From Bin5 sp009843665 (lineage in GTDB: Bacteria; Chloroflexota; Anaerolineae; Caldilineales; Caldilineaceae), in NCBI GenBank assembly GCA_965220285.1, contig OZ244818.1, forward strand, positions 3,286,001 through 3,350,000: a stretch of DNA of 64,000 nucleotides, written 5' to 3'. The position numbers were made by a program, and so were the translations under genes. The notes below the pieces were generated by a model. It saw only the letters and a list, made by a program, of their open reading frames with translations. It had not been told where the DNA came from and ran no database searches. The first letter of the stretch is position 1; each line of letters begins with the position of its first letter. This document shows positions 17,530 to 26,860 of the stretch, piece by piece.

Positions 17530-17632
17530 GTCCCGGCCTCCAACCGCTCCCGTTCCCGCGCCGCCGCCCGGCCGCGCCAAAACCGAATCAGCGTCGCCCG
17601 CGCCTCCCGCGCATCGACCGCCCCGCAATCTA

Positions 17633-17664
17633 CGTGTCGGACACCGCGTCCGGCACGTTTTTTT
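17633..17664 (+). terminator. Rho-independent terminator after rpsA
   Basis: 9-bp stem CGTGTCGGA / TCCGGCACG (one G-T pair), a 7-nt loop and seven T. It lies about 100 bp after the rpsA stop. Confidence 0.85.
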
Positions 17665-17669
17665 ATGAA

Positions 17670-17699
17670 TTGACAAAATATACCGCCCGTCGTTAAAAT
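17670..17699 (+). promoter_or_regulatory. Sigma70-type promoter for clpC
   Basis: TTGACA (17670-17675), an 18-bp spacer and TAAAAT (17694-17699), immediately after the rpsA terminator. It implies a leader of about 335 nt. Confidence 0.65.
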
Positions 17700-18042
17700 A
17701 TAATCAGTCGTCAGATGCACGTATGGCGCGCCGCGACCGACGGTCCGGTCCCCCCCGGCATGACGGCCCTGTCAATCGGCTCGCCAGCCCCGGAACGCCC
17801 AACTGCACCTTACCTTCCGACAGAGGCGCCAGGTCCCTCCACATCACGACCGTGCGCTCGGATTCGCTTCCGAACTGTCCGCCGCCAGCGGCCTGCAAAC
17901 ACCGCATCAGCTGGACCGAACGCAATTCATTGCGTAGGACGCAAACGGAATTCCGATTACGGCGACCAATTGATCTCTATGGTATAGTGTACTCTGTCTG
18001 ATTGCTCTTAAGTAGGAAAACGACGATCGAGGGAATTTACCC

Positions 18043-20655
18043 ATGTCTGATAAACTCGAACGCTTCACGAAACGTGCGCGCCGAGTCCTAACACTTGCAC
18101 AGGAACAGGCCCTGCGCCTCAATCACAACCATATCGGCACCGAACACCTGCTCCTCGGCCTCGTCCAGGAGGAGAACAGCGTCGCCGTGAAAGTGCTTAA
18201 AGAACTCGGCGTCGAGCCCGGACAGGTCGTGCGCGCCGTCGAGCGCACCGTTGGACGCGGCGAACGCGCCCCCCTCGGCAAACCCACGCTCGCCCCGCGC
18301 ACAAAACGAGTTATCGAACTGGCCGTCGAAGAGGCCCGCATGATGGGCAACCACTACATCGGCACCGAACACCTCCTCCTCGGCCTCGTGCGCGATGGTG
18401 ACGGCGTCGCCGTCAACGTCCTCCGCAATCTCGGCATCAACCTCGATCGCGTCCGCACGCAGACCGCCCGCGATCTCCTGCAGAGCAGCGCACAATCCAA
18501 AGAAAAGCAGAAAAAAGAGTCCAAAACACCTCTGGTGGACCAGCTCGGCCTCGACCTCACCGCCTCCGCTGAAGAGGGGCGCCTCGACCCCGTCATCGGC
18601 CGCCAGATGGAAATCGAACGCGTCATCCAGATCCTCAGCCGCCGCAACAAAAACAACCCCGCCCTCATCGGCGAACCCGGCGTCGGCAAGACCGCCATCG
18701 TCGAAGGTCTGGCCCAGCGCGTCGTCGACGGCGACGTGCCCGAGCCCCTCCTCAACAAGCGCATTCTCATGCTCGACGTCGGCAGCCTCGTCGCCGGCAC
18801 CATGTACCGCGGCCAGTTCGAGGAACGACTCAAAAAAGTTATCGAAGAAATCATCAACAGCGGCGCCATCCTTTTCATCGACGAAGTCCACATGCTCGTC
18901 GGCGCCGGCGCCGCCGGCAGCAGCGTAGACGCCGCTAACATCCTCAAGCCCGCCCTCAGCCGCGGCGAGCTCCAGGTCATCGGCGCCACCACTCTCGACG
19001 AATACCGCAAGCACATCGAAAGCGACGCCGCCCTCGAACGCCGCTTCCAGCCCATCCTCGTCGAAGAGCCCACCATCGAAGAGACCATCGAGATCCTCAA
19101 AGGCATCAAGAGCCGCTACGAGGAGCACCACAAACTCATCATCTCCGAAGAGGCCCTCGACTCCGCCGCCCACCTCGCCGCACGCTACGTGCCCGACCGC
19201 TTCATGCCCGACAAGGCCATCGACCTCATCGACGAGGCCGGCAGCCGCGTCCGCATGTACAAAGCCCCCCACGCCGTCAGCCTGCGCGAGACCTTTATCG
19301 ACCTCAAACGCCTCCAGAAGGAAAAAGAAGAGGCCCTCGAAACCCAGCGCTTCGACGACGCCATCGACCTCCGCTATCAGGAGGTCGAACTCCAGTCCAA
19401 ACTCGACAAGCTGCGCGAAGGCTGGCGCCAGGTCGCCAACCAGCCCGTCGTCTCCGCCGACGACATCGCCGAAGTCGTCTCCATGTGGACCGGCGTTCCC
19501 GTCTACCGCATGGGCGGCGAAGAACGCGAACGCCTCCTCGGCATGGAAGACGAGCTCCACAAACGCATCGTCGGCCAGGATGAACCCATCAAGGCCATCA
19601 GCAAGGCTGTCCGCCGCGCCCGCGCCGGGCTCAAGGACCCCAAACGCCCCATCGGCAGCTTCATCTTCCTCGGACCCACCGGCATCGGAAAGTCCGAGCT
19701 CACCAAGGTCCTCGCCGAATTCCTCTTCGGTAGCGAAGAAGCACTCATCAAGCTCGACATGAGCGAGTTCATGGAGCGCCACAACGTCAGCCGCCTCGTC
19801 GGCGCACCCCCAGGCTACGTCGGCTACGAAGAGGGCGGCCAGCTCACCGAAGCCGTCCGCCGCCGCCCCTACTCCGTCGTCCTCCTCGACGAAATCGAAA
19901 AGGCCCACCCCGAAGCCTTCAACATGCTCCTCCAGATCATGGAGGACGGCTCCCTCGCCGACGCCAAGGGCCGCCGCGTCGACTTCCGCAACGCCCTCCT
20001 CATCATGACCAGCAACGTCGGCGCCAACCTCATCCAGGGCTCCAAGGGCATCGGCTTCGCCATCACCGCCGATGAACAGACCCGCATGGAAACCGAATAT
20101 GAGCAGATGAAGTCCAAGGTCATGGACGCTCTCAAGAAGACCTTCCGCCCCGAATTCATCAACCGACTCGACGGCATCATGGTCTTCCGCAGCCTTACCA
20201 AAGAAGAGATAACCGAAATCGTCGAGCTCGAGCTCCGCACACTGCGCGCCCAGCTCGACGAACAGGACATGAAGCTCGTTCTCACCCCCGCCGCCCGCTA
20301 CGCCATCGCCGACGCCGGCTACAACCCCGACTACGGCGCCCGCCCCCTCCGCCGCGTCATCCAGACCGAGGTCCAGGACCCCCTCAGCGAAGCCCTCCTC
20401 GAAGGCCGCTTCGTACCCGGCGATACAATCCAGGTCGACTTCATCCCCATCGCACACTCCGACCTGTCCGCAGACCCGTCCGTTGCCCAGCCCTCGTCCG
20501 GCTCACGCAACCCCTTTGACTCTTCCAACGGCGCCGACGGCGACCAGGCCCCCAAGGGCACCTACGAATTCACCGCCGTCGCCCACCGCCCGCAACAAGA
20601 AGAAGAACCCGAAGACAGAGAGGCCACCGAAGAACTCGAAGCCCTCCTCCAATAA
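18043..20655 (+). CDS. clpC: ATP-dependent Clp protease ATP-binding subunit ClpC
   Basis: Hexameric AAA+ unfoldase (870 aa) that feeds proteins to ClpP or works as a chaperone. Double Clp-N repeat at 1-150 (two NHNHIGTEHLLLGLV / GNHYIGTEHLLLGLV copies). AAA-1 has Walker A GEPGVGKT (210-217) and Walker B ILFIDE (near 276). A UVR-type middle segment (about 424-458, RFDDAIDLRYQEVELQ) marks ClpC rather than ClpA or ClpB. AAA-2 has Walker A GPTGIGKS (544-551; the common form is GPTGVGKT) and Walker B VVLLDEIEKAH (near 613). An extra 50-60 residue Glu/Ser-rich tail follows the usual end. GAGGG lies upstream of ATG 18043. Confidence 0.96.
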   Translation: MSDKLERFTKRARRVLTLAQEQALRLNHNHIGTEHLLLGLVQEENSVAVKVLKELGVEPGQVVRAVERTVGRGERAPLGKPTLAPRTKRVIELAVEEARMMGNHYIGTEHLLLGLVRDGDGVAVNVLRNLGINLDRVRTQTARDLLQSSAQSKEKQKKESKTPLVDQLGLDLTASAEEGRLDPVIGRQMEIERVIQILSRRNKNNPALIGEPGVGKTAIVEGLAQRVVDGDVPEPLLNKRILMLDVGSLVAGTMYRGQFEERLKKVIEEIINSGAILFIDEVHMLVGAGAAGSSVDAANILKPALSRGELQVIGATTLDEYRKHIESDAALERRFQPILVEEPTIEETIEILKGIKSRYEEHHKLIISEEALDSAAHLAARYVPDRFMPDKAIDLIDEAGSRVRMYKAPHAVSLRETFIDLKRLQKEKEEALETQRFDDAIDLRYQEVELQSKLDKLREGWRQVANQPVVSADDIAEVVSMWTGVPVYRMGGEERERLLGMEDELHKRIVGQDEPIKAISKAVRRARAGLKDPKRPIGSFIFLGPTGIGKSELTKVLAEFLFGSEEALIKLDMSEFMERHNVSRLVGAPPGYVGYEEGGQLTEAVRRRPYSVVLLDEIEKAHPEAFNMLLQIMEDGSLADAKGRRVDFRNALLIMTSNVGANLIQGSKGIGFAITADEQTRMETEYEQMKSKVMDALKKTFRPEFINRLDGIMVFRSLTKEEITEIVELELRTLRAQLDEQDMKLVLTPAARYAIADAGYNPDYGARPLRRVIQTEVQDPLSEALLEGRFVPGDTIQVDFIPIAHSDLSADPSVAQPSSGSRNPFDSSNGADGDQAPKGTYEFTAVAHRPQQEEEPEDREATEELEALLQ

Positions 20656-20681
20656 CCCCCACCCCAATCAACCCAACTGAA

Positions 20682-20714
20682 AAAAGAACCCCTCCCAAGG
20701 GGTTCTTTTCTTTT
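20682..20714 (+). terminator. Rho-independent terminator after clpC
   Basis: Perfect 12-bp stem AAAAGAACCCCT / AGGGGTTCTTTT, a short loop and a further T-rich tract. It starts 27 nt after the clpC stop codon. Confidence 0.95.
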
Positions 20715-20729
20715 AAACCCGATACCACC

Positions 20730-20754
20730 GTACGGCCACCCCTCGTGGGTGCCC
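20730..20754. repeat. GTAGGGGCA-type hairpin (degenerate)
   Basis: GTACGGCCACCCCTCGTGGG followed by TGCCC, a variant of the palindromic repeat seen at 28977, 33586, 33657, 33714, 34968, 55966 and 62210. Confidence 0.65.
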
Positions 20755-20773
20755 AAGCCTACCCAAAAACCAC

Positions 20774-20804
20774 AAAAAGAAAGAGGAAGGCGCTCCCGCC
20801 TTCC
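20774..20804 (-). terminator. Rho-independent terminator for the minus-strand secreted-protein gene
   Basis: On the minus strand an 8-bp stem (GGAAGGCG / CGCCTTCC, loop GGAG) is followed by TCTTTCTTTTT. A heptamer array (20807-20845) separates it from the stop codon at 20848. Confidence 0.8.
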
Positions 20805-20806
20805 CC

Positions 20807-20845
20807 TCAACTAAAAACTGGAAACTAACAACTAAAAACTGCAGT
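20807..20845. repeat. A-rich heptamer array ending CTGCAGTTC
   Basis: Units of the ACTAAAA / ACTGGAA / ACTAACA class, ending in ACTGCAGTTC directly against the stop codon of the minus-strand gene. Confidence 0.85.
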
Positions 20846-20847
20846 TC

Positions 20848-21474
20848 TCACCACTGAATATGATTCACATTGTGGCCCGGGTCCAGCGTAAACACGTACG
20901 GCTTATTCGTGTCGTACTCGTTGTCCGGGTAATACGTCTGTACCCGCAGCAGCGTCTGGTCGTTCTCCGTGACGTAATCGATCGTGACCGACTTGCCCGT
21001 CATCGGATTGGTGCCGCTGAAACTCTCAATCTTGGGCTCGTCCGGCAGGAACGGGCCCGGCTGCGCGCTGCCGTCCGCACCGATGTACCAGTACTGCATG
21101 CCGTTCTCGACCGAGCAGATCTGCGCCGGCGTCGCCGCATGACTGATGTGACAGTTCTCCCCGGTATAGACCGGTGTCCCACCCGAGCCGGAACCGCCGC
21201 CGGAACCGCCATTCGAACCTCCACCCGAGTTCGAGCTCGGCGGCGGCGGCGGCGACGTGGTTCCGGAGTTCGACGAACCGCTTCCAGGCAGCGCCGGAAC
21301 GTGCGTGTCGTGCCCGCCGGCCGCATTCTGGGCGTCGTTGCAATGGCCGGAATGGAGCGTTCCGTCCGGCATTTGGCAGTATCCGGGTAAATTGGGATGC
21401 GCGTACACCGGTGCTGTTATCGCCGCGGCGCTCACGATGAGTGCCAGGGCCAGAACTATGCGGTAGGTCTTCAT
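20848..21474 (-). CDS. Secreted protein with C-terminal HAATP-to-Trp domain (member 1)
   Basis: Family not recognised; eight intact members and one remnant lie in this window. 208 aa from ATG 21474, with AAAGGAG upstream; a longer frame reaches 21531 but its added residues are not signal-like. Signal peptide 1-25 (ends VYA-HPN). A unique N-terminal stretch carries two Cys (GYCQMPDGTLHSGHC). A Ser/Gly/Pro/Thr linker follows. The C-terminal domain (about 106-208) starts with CHISHAATPAQIC and ends KPYVFTLDPGHNVNHIQW-stop. The C-x11-C pair around HAATP is shared only with the member at 34124, which suggests a disulfide. The only family member on the minus strand. Function unknown; probably secreted and beta-rich (inference). 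Confidence 0.88.
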   Translation of the reverse strand: MKTYRIVLALALIVSAAAITAPVYAHPNLPGYCQMPDGTLHSGHCNDAQNAAGGHDTHVPALPGSGSSNSGTTSPPPPPSSNSGGGSNGGSGGGSGSGGTPVYTGENCHISHAATPAQICSVENGMQYWYIGADGSAQPGPFLPDEPKIESFSGTNPMTGKSVTIDYVTENDQTLLRVQTYYPDNEYDTNKPYVFTLDPGHNVNHIQW

Positions 21475-21880
21475 ACCATGAGTCTCCTTTGTGATTCCCG
21501 CCGCCTCGCAAAGATGCTGTGGCGGTGACATGATATGGAGACGACTTGCCTACGCTTCATGTTCCCTGCAATCTACGGCTTTCATACGTTTTTCTCCCAA
21601 TGCTGTCTTCCTCTATATATATCCGCTGAACGGTGAAGCCCCCACCCACTATCCTGCCCATTTCCACGGCTCAACCAGCCGGGCAGTCTGGTCGGACCTC
21701 CATTTCCCACACGCAGCGCCTCTGCTTGAATCACATTTCATCTCCTCAATCCCCTGAAATCACGGTTCAGACAAGTCCCCTAACCCCTAACCAATGTTTT
21801 GTCTTTTTCCCGCGACAGTCGTATCATAAATAGTCCGCGAGCAACCTCTTCGCTACGTTTACGATAGGAGGAACCACAGG
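21475..21880. other. Divergent intergenic region with partial repeat and promoter
   Basis: Positions 21735-21797 carry a lone 3' module of the composite element (CCCTGAAATCACGGTTCAGA plus CCCCTAACC units). No gene is supported. The minus-strand gene and the plus-strand gene at 21881 diverge from here. Confidence 0.65.
21799..21827 (+). promoter_or_regulatory. Possible promoter for the dehydrogenase gene
   Basis: TTGTCT (21799-21804), a 17-bp spacer and TATCAT (21822-21827), about 54 nt before ATG 21881. Confidence 0.45.
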
Positions 21881-22768
21881 ATGAATGAGCGCGTCGGGTT
21901 TGTCGGCCTTGGCATCATGGGACAGGGCATGACCCGCAACCTTCTCAAAGCCGGATTCAGCGTGCGCGTCTGGAACCGTACCTCCAGCCGCATGGACCCA
22001 CTCGTCGAAGCAGGCGCAACCGCCGGCGCCAGCCCCGCTGACGTCGCCGCCAACTCCGATATCACCATCGTCTGCGTCAGCGACACGCCCGACGTCCGGG
22101 AAGTCATCCTCGGCGACAACGGCATCCTCTCCGGCGCCAACGACGGCTCCCTCGTCATCGACTGCAGCACCATCAGCCCCCAGGCCACCATCGAAATCGC
22201 CGCCCAGCTCAACGCCATAGGCGTCAAAATGCTCGACGCCCCCATCAGCGGCGGCAGCGAAGGCGCCGCCAACGGCACCCTCAGCATCATGATCGGCGGC
22301 GACGAAGACCAGGTCGAACGCGCCCGCGGCGTCTTCGAAGCCATGGGCAAAACCATCACCCACGTCGGCAAACAGGGCGCCGGCCAGACCGTCAAACTCG
22401 TCAACCAGATCCTCGTCGTCGGCAACTGCCTCGCCATGAGCGAAGCCCTCGTCTTCGCCCAGGCCGGCGGCGTCGACCTCGAAAAATGCCTCAACGCCGT
22501 CGTCAGCGGCGCCGCCGGCAGCTGGATGCTCGCCAACCGCGGCCCGCAGATCATCGACCGCGACTGGCGCCCCGGCTTTACCATCAACCTCCAGCAAAAA
22601 GACGTGCGCCTCATCATGCAGGAAGCCGACGCCCTCGGCGTCCCCGTCCTCCTCACAGGCCAGATCTTCAGCCTCTACCGCACGCTCCAACAGATGGGGC
22701 TCGGCGAAGAAGGCAACCATGCCCTCGTCAAGGCGCTCGAAAACCTCAGCGGCGTGCAGGTCGCCTGA
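21881..22768 (+). CDS. NAD(P)-dependent beta-hydroxyacid dehydrogenase (HIBADH family)
   Basis: Cytoplasmic oxidoreductase (295 aa, usual 290-300) related to 3-hydroxyisobutyrate dehydrogenase and tartronate semialdehyde reductase. Rossmann motif GFVGLGIMGQGM at residues 6-17, substrate-binding DAPISGGSEGAANGTLSIM near 122, and the catalytic-lysine segment GAGQTVKLVNQ near 166. The usual C-terminal helical domain ends at 295. Strong AGGAGG site 10 nt before ATG 21881. It could act on 3-hydroxyisobutyrate, 2-hydroxy-3-oxopropionate or a related beta-hydroxyacid; neighbours give no pathway clue. Confidence 0.92.
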   Translation: MNERVGFVGLGIMGQGMTRNLLKAGFSVRVWNRTSSRMDPLVEAGATAGASPADVAANSDITIVCVSDTPDVREVILGDNGILSGANDGSLVIDCSTISPQATIEIAAQLNAIGVKMLDAPISGGSEGAANGTLSIMIGGDEDQVERARGVFEAMGKTITHVGKQGAGQTVKLVNQILVVGNCLAMSEALVFAQAGGVDLEKCLNAVVSGAAGSWMLANRGPQIIDRDWRPGFTINLQQKDVRLIMQEADALGVPVLLTGQIFSLYRTLQQMGLGEEGNHALVKALENLSGVQVA

Positions 22769-22825
22769 ACCGGTACGATTTATGTCCGATTGGACTATGA
22801 ACTGCTGCCACCATGCCGCAAACCG

Positions 22826-22855
22826 TTGCGCGCCCGCCCGCCTCTTGTGTATAGT
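22826..22855 (+). promoter_or_regulatory. Possible promoter for the FN3 protein gene at 23078
   Basis: TTGCGC (22826-22831), an 18-bp spacer ending in GTG, and TATAGT (22850-22855). The format matches the five boxes at 35522-35765. The remaining leader to 23078 (about 215 nt) contains no supported gene. Confidence 0.45.
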
Positions 22856-23077
22856 TGTTATGTAAAGTTGAATTCCAGTCCGTCCGCCGCTTCATCTTCT
22901 TTCCCGGAGGGTTGCCGTGGCTGGCATCACAGCCGCCAATCTATGTGGTGGACGGAAAACTGGCCGGGTCTGCGCCACGGCGCCCTGACTCAGAACAAAA
23001 CCTGCCCGTCTTGACTCTACACTCTCCACAAGGCGCTGCCGGTTGAAGACAGCAGGACGAAAAGGACTTCGTGCACT

Positions 23078-24592
23078 ATGAAATCCATAATTCGCATACT
23101 CTCACTGAGCGCACTTGTCCTCGTCGGCCTCATCGCGGCCCTCTATTTCGCCTTGCCCTCCAACCAGTTCAACATTTCCTTCCCGATTTCCGCCGAACCC
23201 GGCATAGGCACCCCCTCCCCCCTCGGATCCAGCCATGGCAACCACATCGCCCCGCCCGTGCTCTCCGCAACCGCCGCCGCCAACCAGATAACCGTCAGCT
23301 GGCAGGCCGTCACCGGCGCCTCCACCTACGAAATCTGGGCCCGCACTAGCGACGGTGACTGGTCCCAGGTCGACGGCGGCGCCCTCACCGGCGCCTCGAC
23401 CTCCTTCACCCATGACCAGCTTACCGCCGGGACCCTGTACTACTACACCGGCCGCACCGTGCCCACCTCCGGCGAGAAGAGCACCTGGGCGCCCCAGACC
23501 TCCGCCACCGCCCTTGCCCCCTCCGGCATTCCCGCCCTGACCTTAACCCCCGCCATCGGCAAAATCGAGCTAACCTGGACCGCAGTCACCGGCGCCGACG
23601 ACTACCACCTCATCACCTGGACCGACGGCCAAGCCGATTGGGAACGCATAGGCGACCCCATCACCGGCACCGCCTACACCCACAGCGAGCTCGACCCCGA
23701 CATCACCTACCACTACCGCGTCAGAGCCGTCATCTCCGGCACCGAAGGCGACTGGTCCGACTCCGTCAGCGCCGCACCCACCGTGCCCGCCGCCCCAACA
23801 CTCACCGCCACCGCCGGCACCGGCCAGGTCGCCCTCAGCTGGACTGCCGTCACCGCCGCCGACAACTACCAACTCGTCATGTGGAACGACGACCTCGAAG
23901 ACTGGGACCGCATCGGCGACCCCATAACCCACACCCTCACCGCCTACACCCACACCGGCCTCGAACCCGGCCACTCCTACTACTACAGCGTCAAGGCCGT
24001 CATCGACAACGTCGAAGGCGACTGGGCCACCACCATCAGCGCCATCCCCCTCGCGCCCGCCGCCCCGGCCCTCACCGCCGCCCCCGGCAACGGCCAGATC
24101 GCCCTCAGCTGGAACGCCGTCTCCGCCGCCGAAAGCTACCACCTCATCTACTGGACCGACGCCCAGAACGCATGGCTTCGCATCGGCGACCCCCTGACCT
24201 CCACCGTCACCTCATTCATCCACAGCCCGCTCACCACCGGCCAGGTCTACTACTACCGCATCAGTTCCGTGCTCAGCAACGTCGATGGCGACTGGTCCAA
24301 TACGATCGGCGCCGTCCCCGCTACCGCCTCCCTCCCCGGCCTCGTCGCCACCGCATCCGGCGGCCAGGTCACCCTCAACTGGAGCCCCGTCACCGGCGCC
24401 GGCAGCTACCATCTCATCACCTGGACCGAAGGCCAGTCCGAATGGGAACGCATCGGCGGCTCCCTCTCCGCCGCCGCCACCTCCTTCACCCATAGTGGCC
24501 GCACCGCCGGCACAACCTACTACTACCGCGTCCGCGCCGTCGTCAACGGAACCAACGGCGAATGGTCCGACCAGGTCGACGTCACCCCCTAA
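23078..24592 (+). CDS. Secreted or membrane-anchored protein with five FN3-like repeats
   Basis: 504 aa. An N-terminal hydrophobic segment (8-27) may be an uncleaved anchor or a signal peptide; the following FALPSNQF is not a clear cleavage site. Five fibronectin type III-like repeats of about 90 residues follow (about 55-145, 146-235, 236-327, 328-418, 419-504). Each has the pattern V-x-L-x-W-x-A-V-x-G-A-x-x-Y, then Y-T/I-H near the middle, Y-Y-x-R-V-x-A-V and G-x-W-S at the end. Repeats are similar to each other and to those in the proteins at 36770, 47386, 58432 and 62500. No catalytic domain. Likely a surface or extracellular binding/adhesion protein. Confidence 0.85.
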   Translation: MKSIIRILSLSALVLVGLIAALYFALPSNQFNISFPISAEPGIGTPSPLGSSHGNHIAPPVLSATAAANQITVSWQAVTGASTYEIWARTSDGDWSQVDGGALTGASTSFTHDQLTAGTLYYYTGRTVPTSGEKSTWAPQTSATALAPSGIPALTLTPAIGKIELTWTAVTGADDYHLITWTDGQADWERIGDPITGTAYTHSELDPDITYHYRVRAVISGTEGDWSDSVSAAPTVPAAPTLTATAGTGQVALSWTAVTAADNYQLVMWNDDLEDWDRIGDPITHTLTAYTHTGLEPGHSYYYSVKAVIDNVEGDWATTISAIPLAPAAPALTAAPGNGQIALSWNAVSAAESYHLIYWTDAQNAWLRIGDPLTSTVTSFIHSPLTTGQVYYYRISSVLSNVDGDWSNTIGAVPATASLPGLVATASGGQVTLNWSPVTGAGSYHLITWTEGQSEWERIGGSLSAAATSFTHSGRTAGTTYYYRVRAVVNGTNGEWSDQVDVTP

Positions 24593-24605
24593 GCAGCGAC
24601 GTCTC

Positions 24606-24988
24606 AACTAACCACTAACCACTGACCACTGACCACTGCAGTTGGGCGGTCGGGCCTATTCGGCCCTCCCTTGTGCGGGGGCTCCGCCCCCGCAACGCCC
24701 CCCCTCCTACAACCTCGCGCCGCACCAAGTGTGAGCGCAATATGACCTTGTCCCCCGCAGCCACCATACTCCACCCCACCCCCCAACCCGCTCCCGCAAG
24801 ACCAGCCCCAGTACCTCCCCACCCCCCATACGCGCCACCCACTCCATCACCCCCCTCACACGACCAGCCCCCAATTCCCCCTTAATCTCCTAAATCCCCC
24901 CAAACTGCGGTTCAGACAATCCACTAACCACTGACCACTGACCACTGACCACTGACCACCGACCACTGACCACTAACCACCGACCACT
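24606..24988. repeat. Composite interspersed element, copy 3 (complete, long)
   Basis: Heptamers (24606-24640, ending CTGCAGTT), core 24644-24701, a conserved AGTGTGAGCGCAATATGACC segment, a long C-rich middle, the 3' module (about 24876-24918) and then an array of at least eight TGACCAC-type units to 24988. It fills most of the gap between the FN3 gene and the MacA-like gene. Confidence 0.85.
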
Positions 24989-25141
24989 CCAAATGGGCAT
25001 TGCCTTACAGACCCTCCCCCCCACCCGCTGTACACTGACACGCGTCGGCCCGCACGGACCTGAAACAACCGTCCCCCAAGGCCGTACTATATATATAGAG
25101 GACCGGCAAACAAACCGTTGTCCAGTCTGACAACAACCCCA

Positions 25142-25171
25142 TTCGCGCGCTCTGCGAAATGGCACTATAAT
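25142..25171 (+). promoter_or_regulatory. Possible promoter for the MacA-like operon
   Basis: Perfect TATAAT at 25166-25171 with a weak -35 (TTCGCG, 25142-25147) at 18 bp. The region 24989-25234 otherwise has no supported gene. Confidence 0.45.
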
Positions 25172-25234
25172 TGCCCTGCCGGCCCTTTCGCTGTCCGCAA
25201 GCCGGTTCTACCGGTTCGCCGGGGATCAAATCAA

Positions 25235-26710
25235 ATGAAGAGACTCCTGATCACGCTCGTCGTGCTCGTCGCAGTCGGCGCCGCCGGCTGGTTCGGCTTC
25301 CAACAGTTCCAGGAACGCCGCGCCGCCGTCGACGAAGAGCCCAGCTACGAGACCGTGACCGTCGAGCGCGGCTCCATCAGCAGCACCGTCAGCGCCACCG
25401 GCAGCATCGAACCCGAGGCCGAAGTCGCCCTCTCATTCCGTGCCAGCGGCCGCGTCGAGCAGGTACTCGTCTCCGTCGGCCAGCCCGTCGAGTCCGGCCA
25501 GCTCCTCGCCCAGCTCGACGTCACCGACGCCTCCCTTGCCCTCGAACAGGCCGAAGTCTCTCTCCTCATCAGCCGTGCCCAGCTCGATAAACTCGAAAAA
25601 CCGCCTTCCGAGACCGACATCATCGCCGCCCAGGCCAACGTTACCGTCGCCCAGGCCAGCGTCGCCAGCGCCGAAGCCGCCCTCGCCAGCGCACAGGCCA
25701 GCTACCGCCAGCTCCTCGCCGGCGCCTCCCCCGAAGAGATCGCCGTCCAGGAATCACAGGTCCGCCAGGCCGCCGTCAACGTCCGCCAGGCCCAGAGCGC
25801 CTACGACGAGGTCAAAAGCCGCCCCAACGCCGGCGAACTGCCCCAGGCCGTTCAGCTCGAACAGAACACCATCGCCTTCGAAGTCGCACAGGCCCAGCTC
25901 GCCCTCACCCAGCGCGGCGCCGACGAAGCCCAGATCGCCGCCGCTCTCGCCCAAATAGCCCAGGCCGAGCTCGGCGTCCGCCAGGCCCGCAGCAACCTCC
26001 TCGTCGCCCAGGACGCCCTCAACTCTCTCATCGAAGGCCCCTCACAGGAAGACCTCGACATCTCCCGCGCCCAGGTCCGCCAGGCCGAGCTCAGCAAAAA
26101 GCAGGCCGAGATCACCCTCAACAACGCCATGCTCTACGCCCCCATCAACAGCGTCGTCAGCCAGGTCAACCTGCGCCAGGGCGAGCTCTACGGCGGCGGC
26201 GCACTCCCCGCCGTCGTCCTCACCGACCTCGTCAGCTTCCACATGACCGTCCTCGTCGACGAGCTCGACGTCCGCCAGGTCCAGCTCGGCCAGACCGTCC
26301 GCCTCAGCCTCGACGCCCTCCCCGACGCCGACATCTCCGGCCAGGTCACCAAAGTCTCCCCCACCGCCCGCGACGTCGGCGGCGTCGTCGCCTACGAAGT
26401 CGAAATCGTGCCCGAATCCACCGACGCCCAGCTCCGCGCCGGTATGAGCGCCACCGCCATCATCACCACCGCCCAGGTCGACAACATCCTGCGCGTCCCC
26501 AACCGCTACATCCAGCTCGACCGCGAATCCGGCCGCGCCTTCGTCCAGAAAATCATCGGCGGCGTCCCCACACTCCAGGAAATAGAAATGGGCCTCCGCA
26601 ACGACCGCTTCACACAGGTCCTCGCCGGCCTCGCCGACGCCGACCAGATCGCCCTCATCCGCGCCAGCAGCGAAGACCAGCTGCGCAGCGCCATCTTCGG
26701 CGGCAACTAA
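25235..26710 (+). CDS. HlyD/MacA-family periplasmic adaptor (membrane fusion) protein
   Basis: 491 aa from ATG 25235; the open frame reaches 25118 but the extra residues are not signal-like. N-terminal membrane anchor (about 2-20). Biotinyl-lipoyl-like half (GSIEPEAEVALSFRASGRV) precedes a long Ala/Gln/Val-rich coiled-coil hairpin (about 110-290). The second lipoyl half (LYAPINSVVSQVNLRQGE), a beta-barrel domain (VDELDVRQVQLGQTVRLSLD) and a C-terminal membrane-proximal domain follow. Adaptors of this family link an inner-membrane pump to the outside; here the pump is the ATPase/permease pair that follows. Codon use is extremely C-biased. Substrate unknown. Confidence 0.9.
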   Translation: MKRLLITLVVLVAVGAAGWFGFQQFQERRAAVDEEPSYETVTVERGSISSTVSATGSIEPEAEVALSFRASGRVEQVLVSVGQPVESGQLLAQLDVTDASLALEQAEVSLLISRAQLDKLEKPPSETDIIAAQANVTVAQASVASAEAALASAQASYRQLLAGASPEEIAVQESQVRQAAVNVRQAQSAYDEVKSRPNAGELPQAVQLEQNTIAFEVAQAQLALTQRGADEAQIAAALAQIAQAELGVRQARSNLLVAQDALNSLIEGPSQEDLDISRAQVRQAELSKKQAEITLNNAMLYAPINSVVSQVNLRQGELYGGGALPAVVLTDLVSFHMTVLVDELDVRQVQLGQTVRLSLDALPDADISGQVTKVSPTARDVGGVVAYEVEIVPESTDAQLRAGMSATAIITTAQVDNILRVPNRYIQLDRESGRAFVQKIIGGVPTLQEIEMGLRNDRFTQVLAGLADADQIALIRASSEDQLRSAIFGGN

Positions 26711-26770
26711 CCCCCCATGAACTGCAAACCACCTCCTACCATGAACCCCACCCACCCCCCGCCAACAAAA

Positions 26771-26860
26771 ATGATGTTCTTCGCGCCCCTTCGCGTCCCT
26801 TCGCGGATAAATCCCGCCGTCACTAAAAACTAAAAACTAACAACTAGAAACTAAAAAAAA
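26771..26860. repeat. CTTCGCG repeat plus A-rich heptamers abutting a start codon
   Basis: A CTTCGCGCCCCTTCGCGTCC-type repeat (26777-26815) is followed by ACTAAAA/ACTAACA heptamers that run to within a few bases of ATG 26861, leaving no Shine-Dalgarno. Confidence 0.85.

Larger units (their letters stand above)
17530..18042. other. Intergenic region between rpsA and clpC
   Basis: Holds the rpsA terminator and a promoter, then about 340 nt with no supportable gene. A TATAGT at 17983-17988 could be a second, start-proximal -10 but lacks a -35 at proper distance. No CIRCE or CtsR-like operator was found by eye. Confidence 0.6.

Noticed and set aside
18088..20457. Very long minus-strand frame antisense to clpC
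   Set aside because: It results from the high-GC, C-ending codon use of clpC. It is low complexity with no domain or ribosome site. The same applies to long antisense frames over rpsA, the MacB-like permease and the dehydrogenase.
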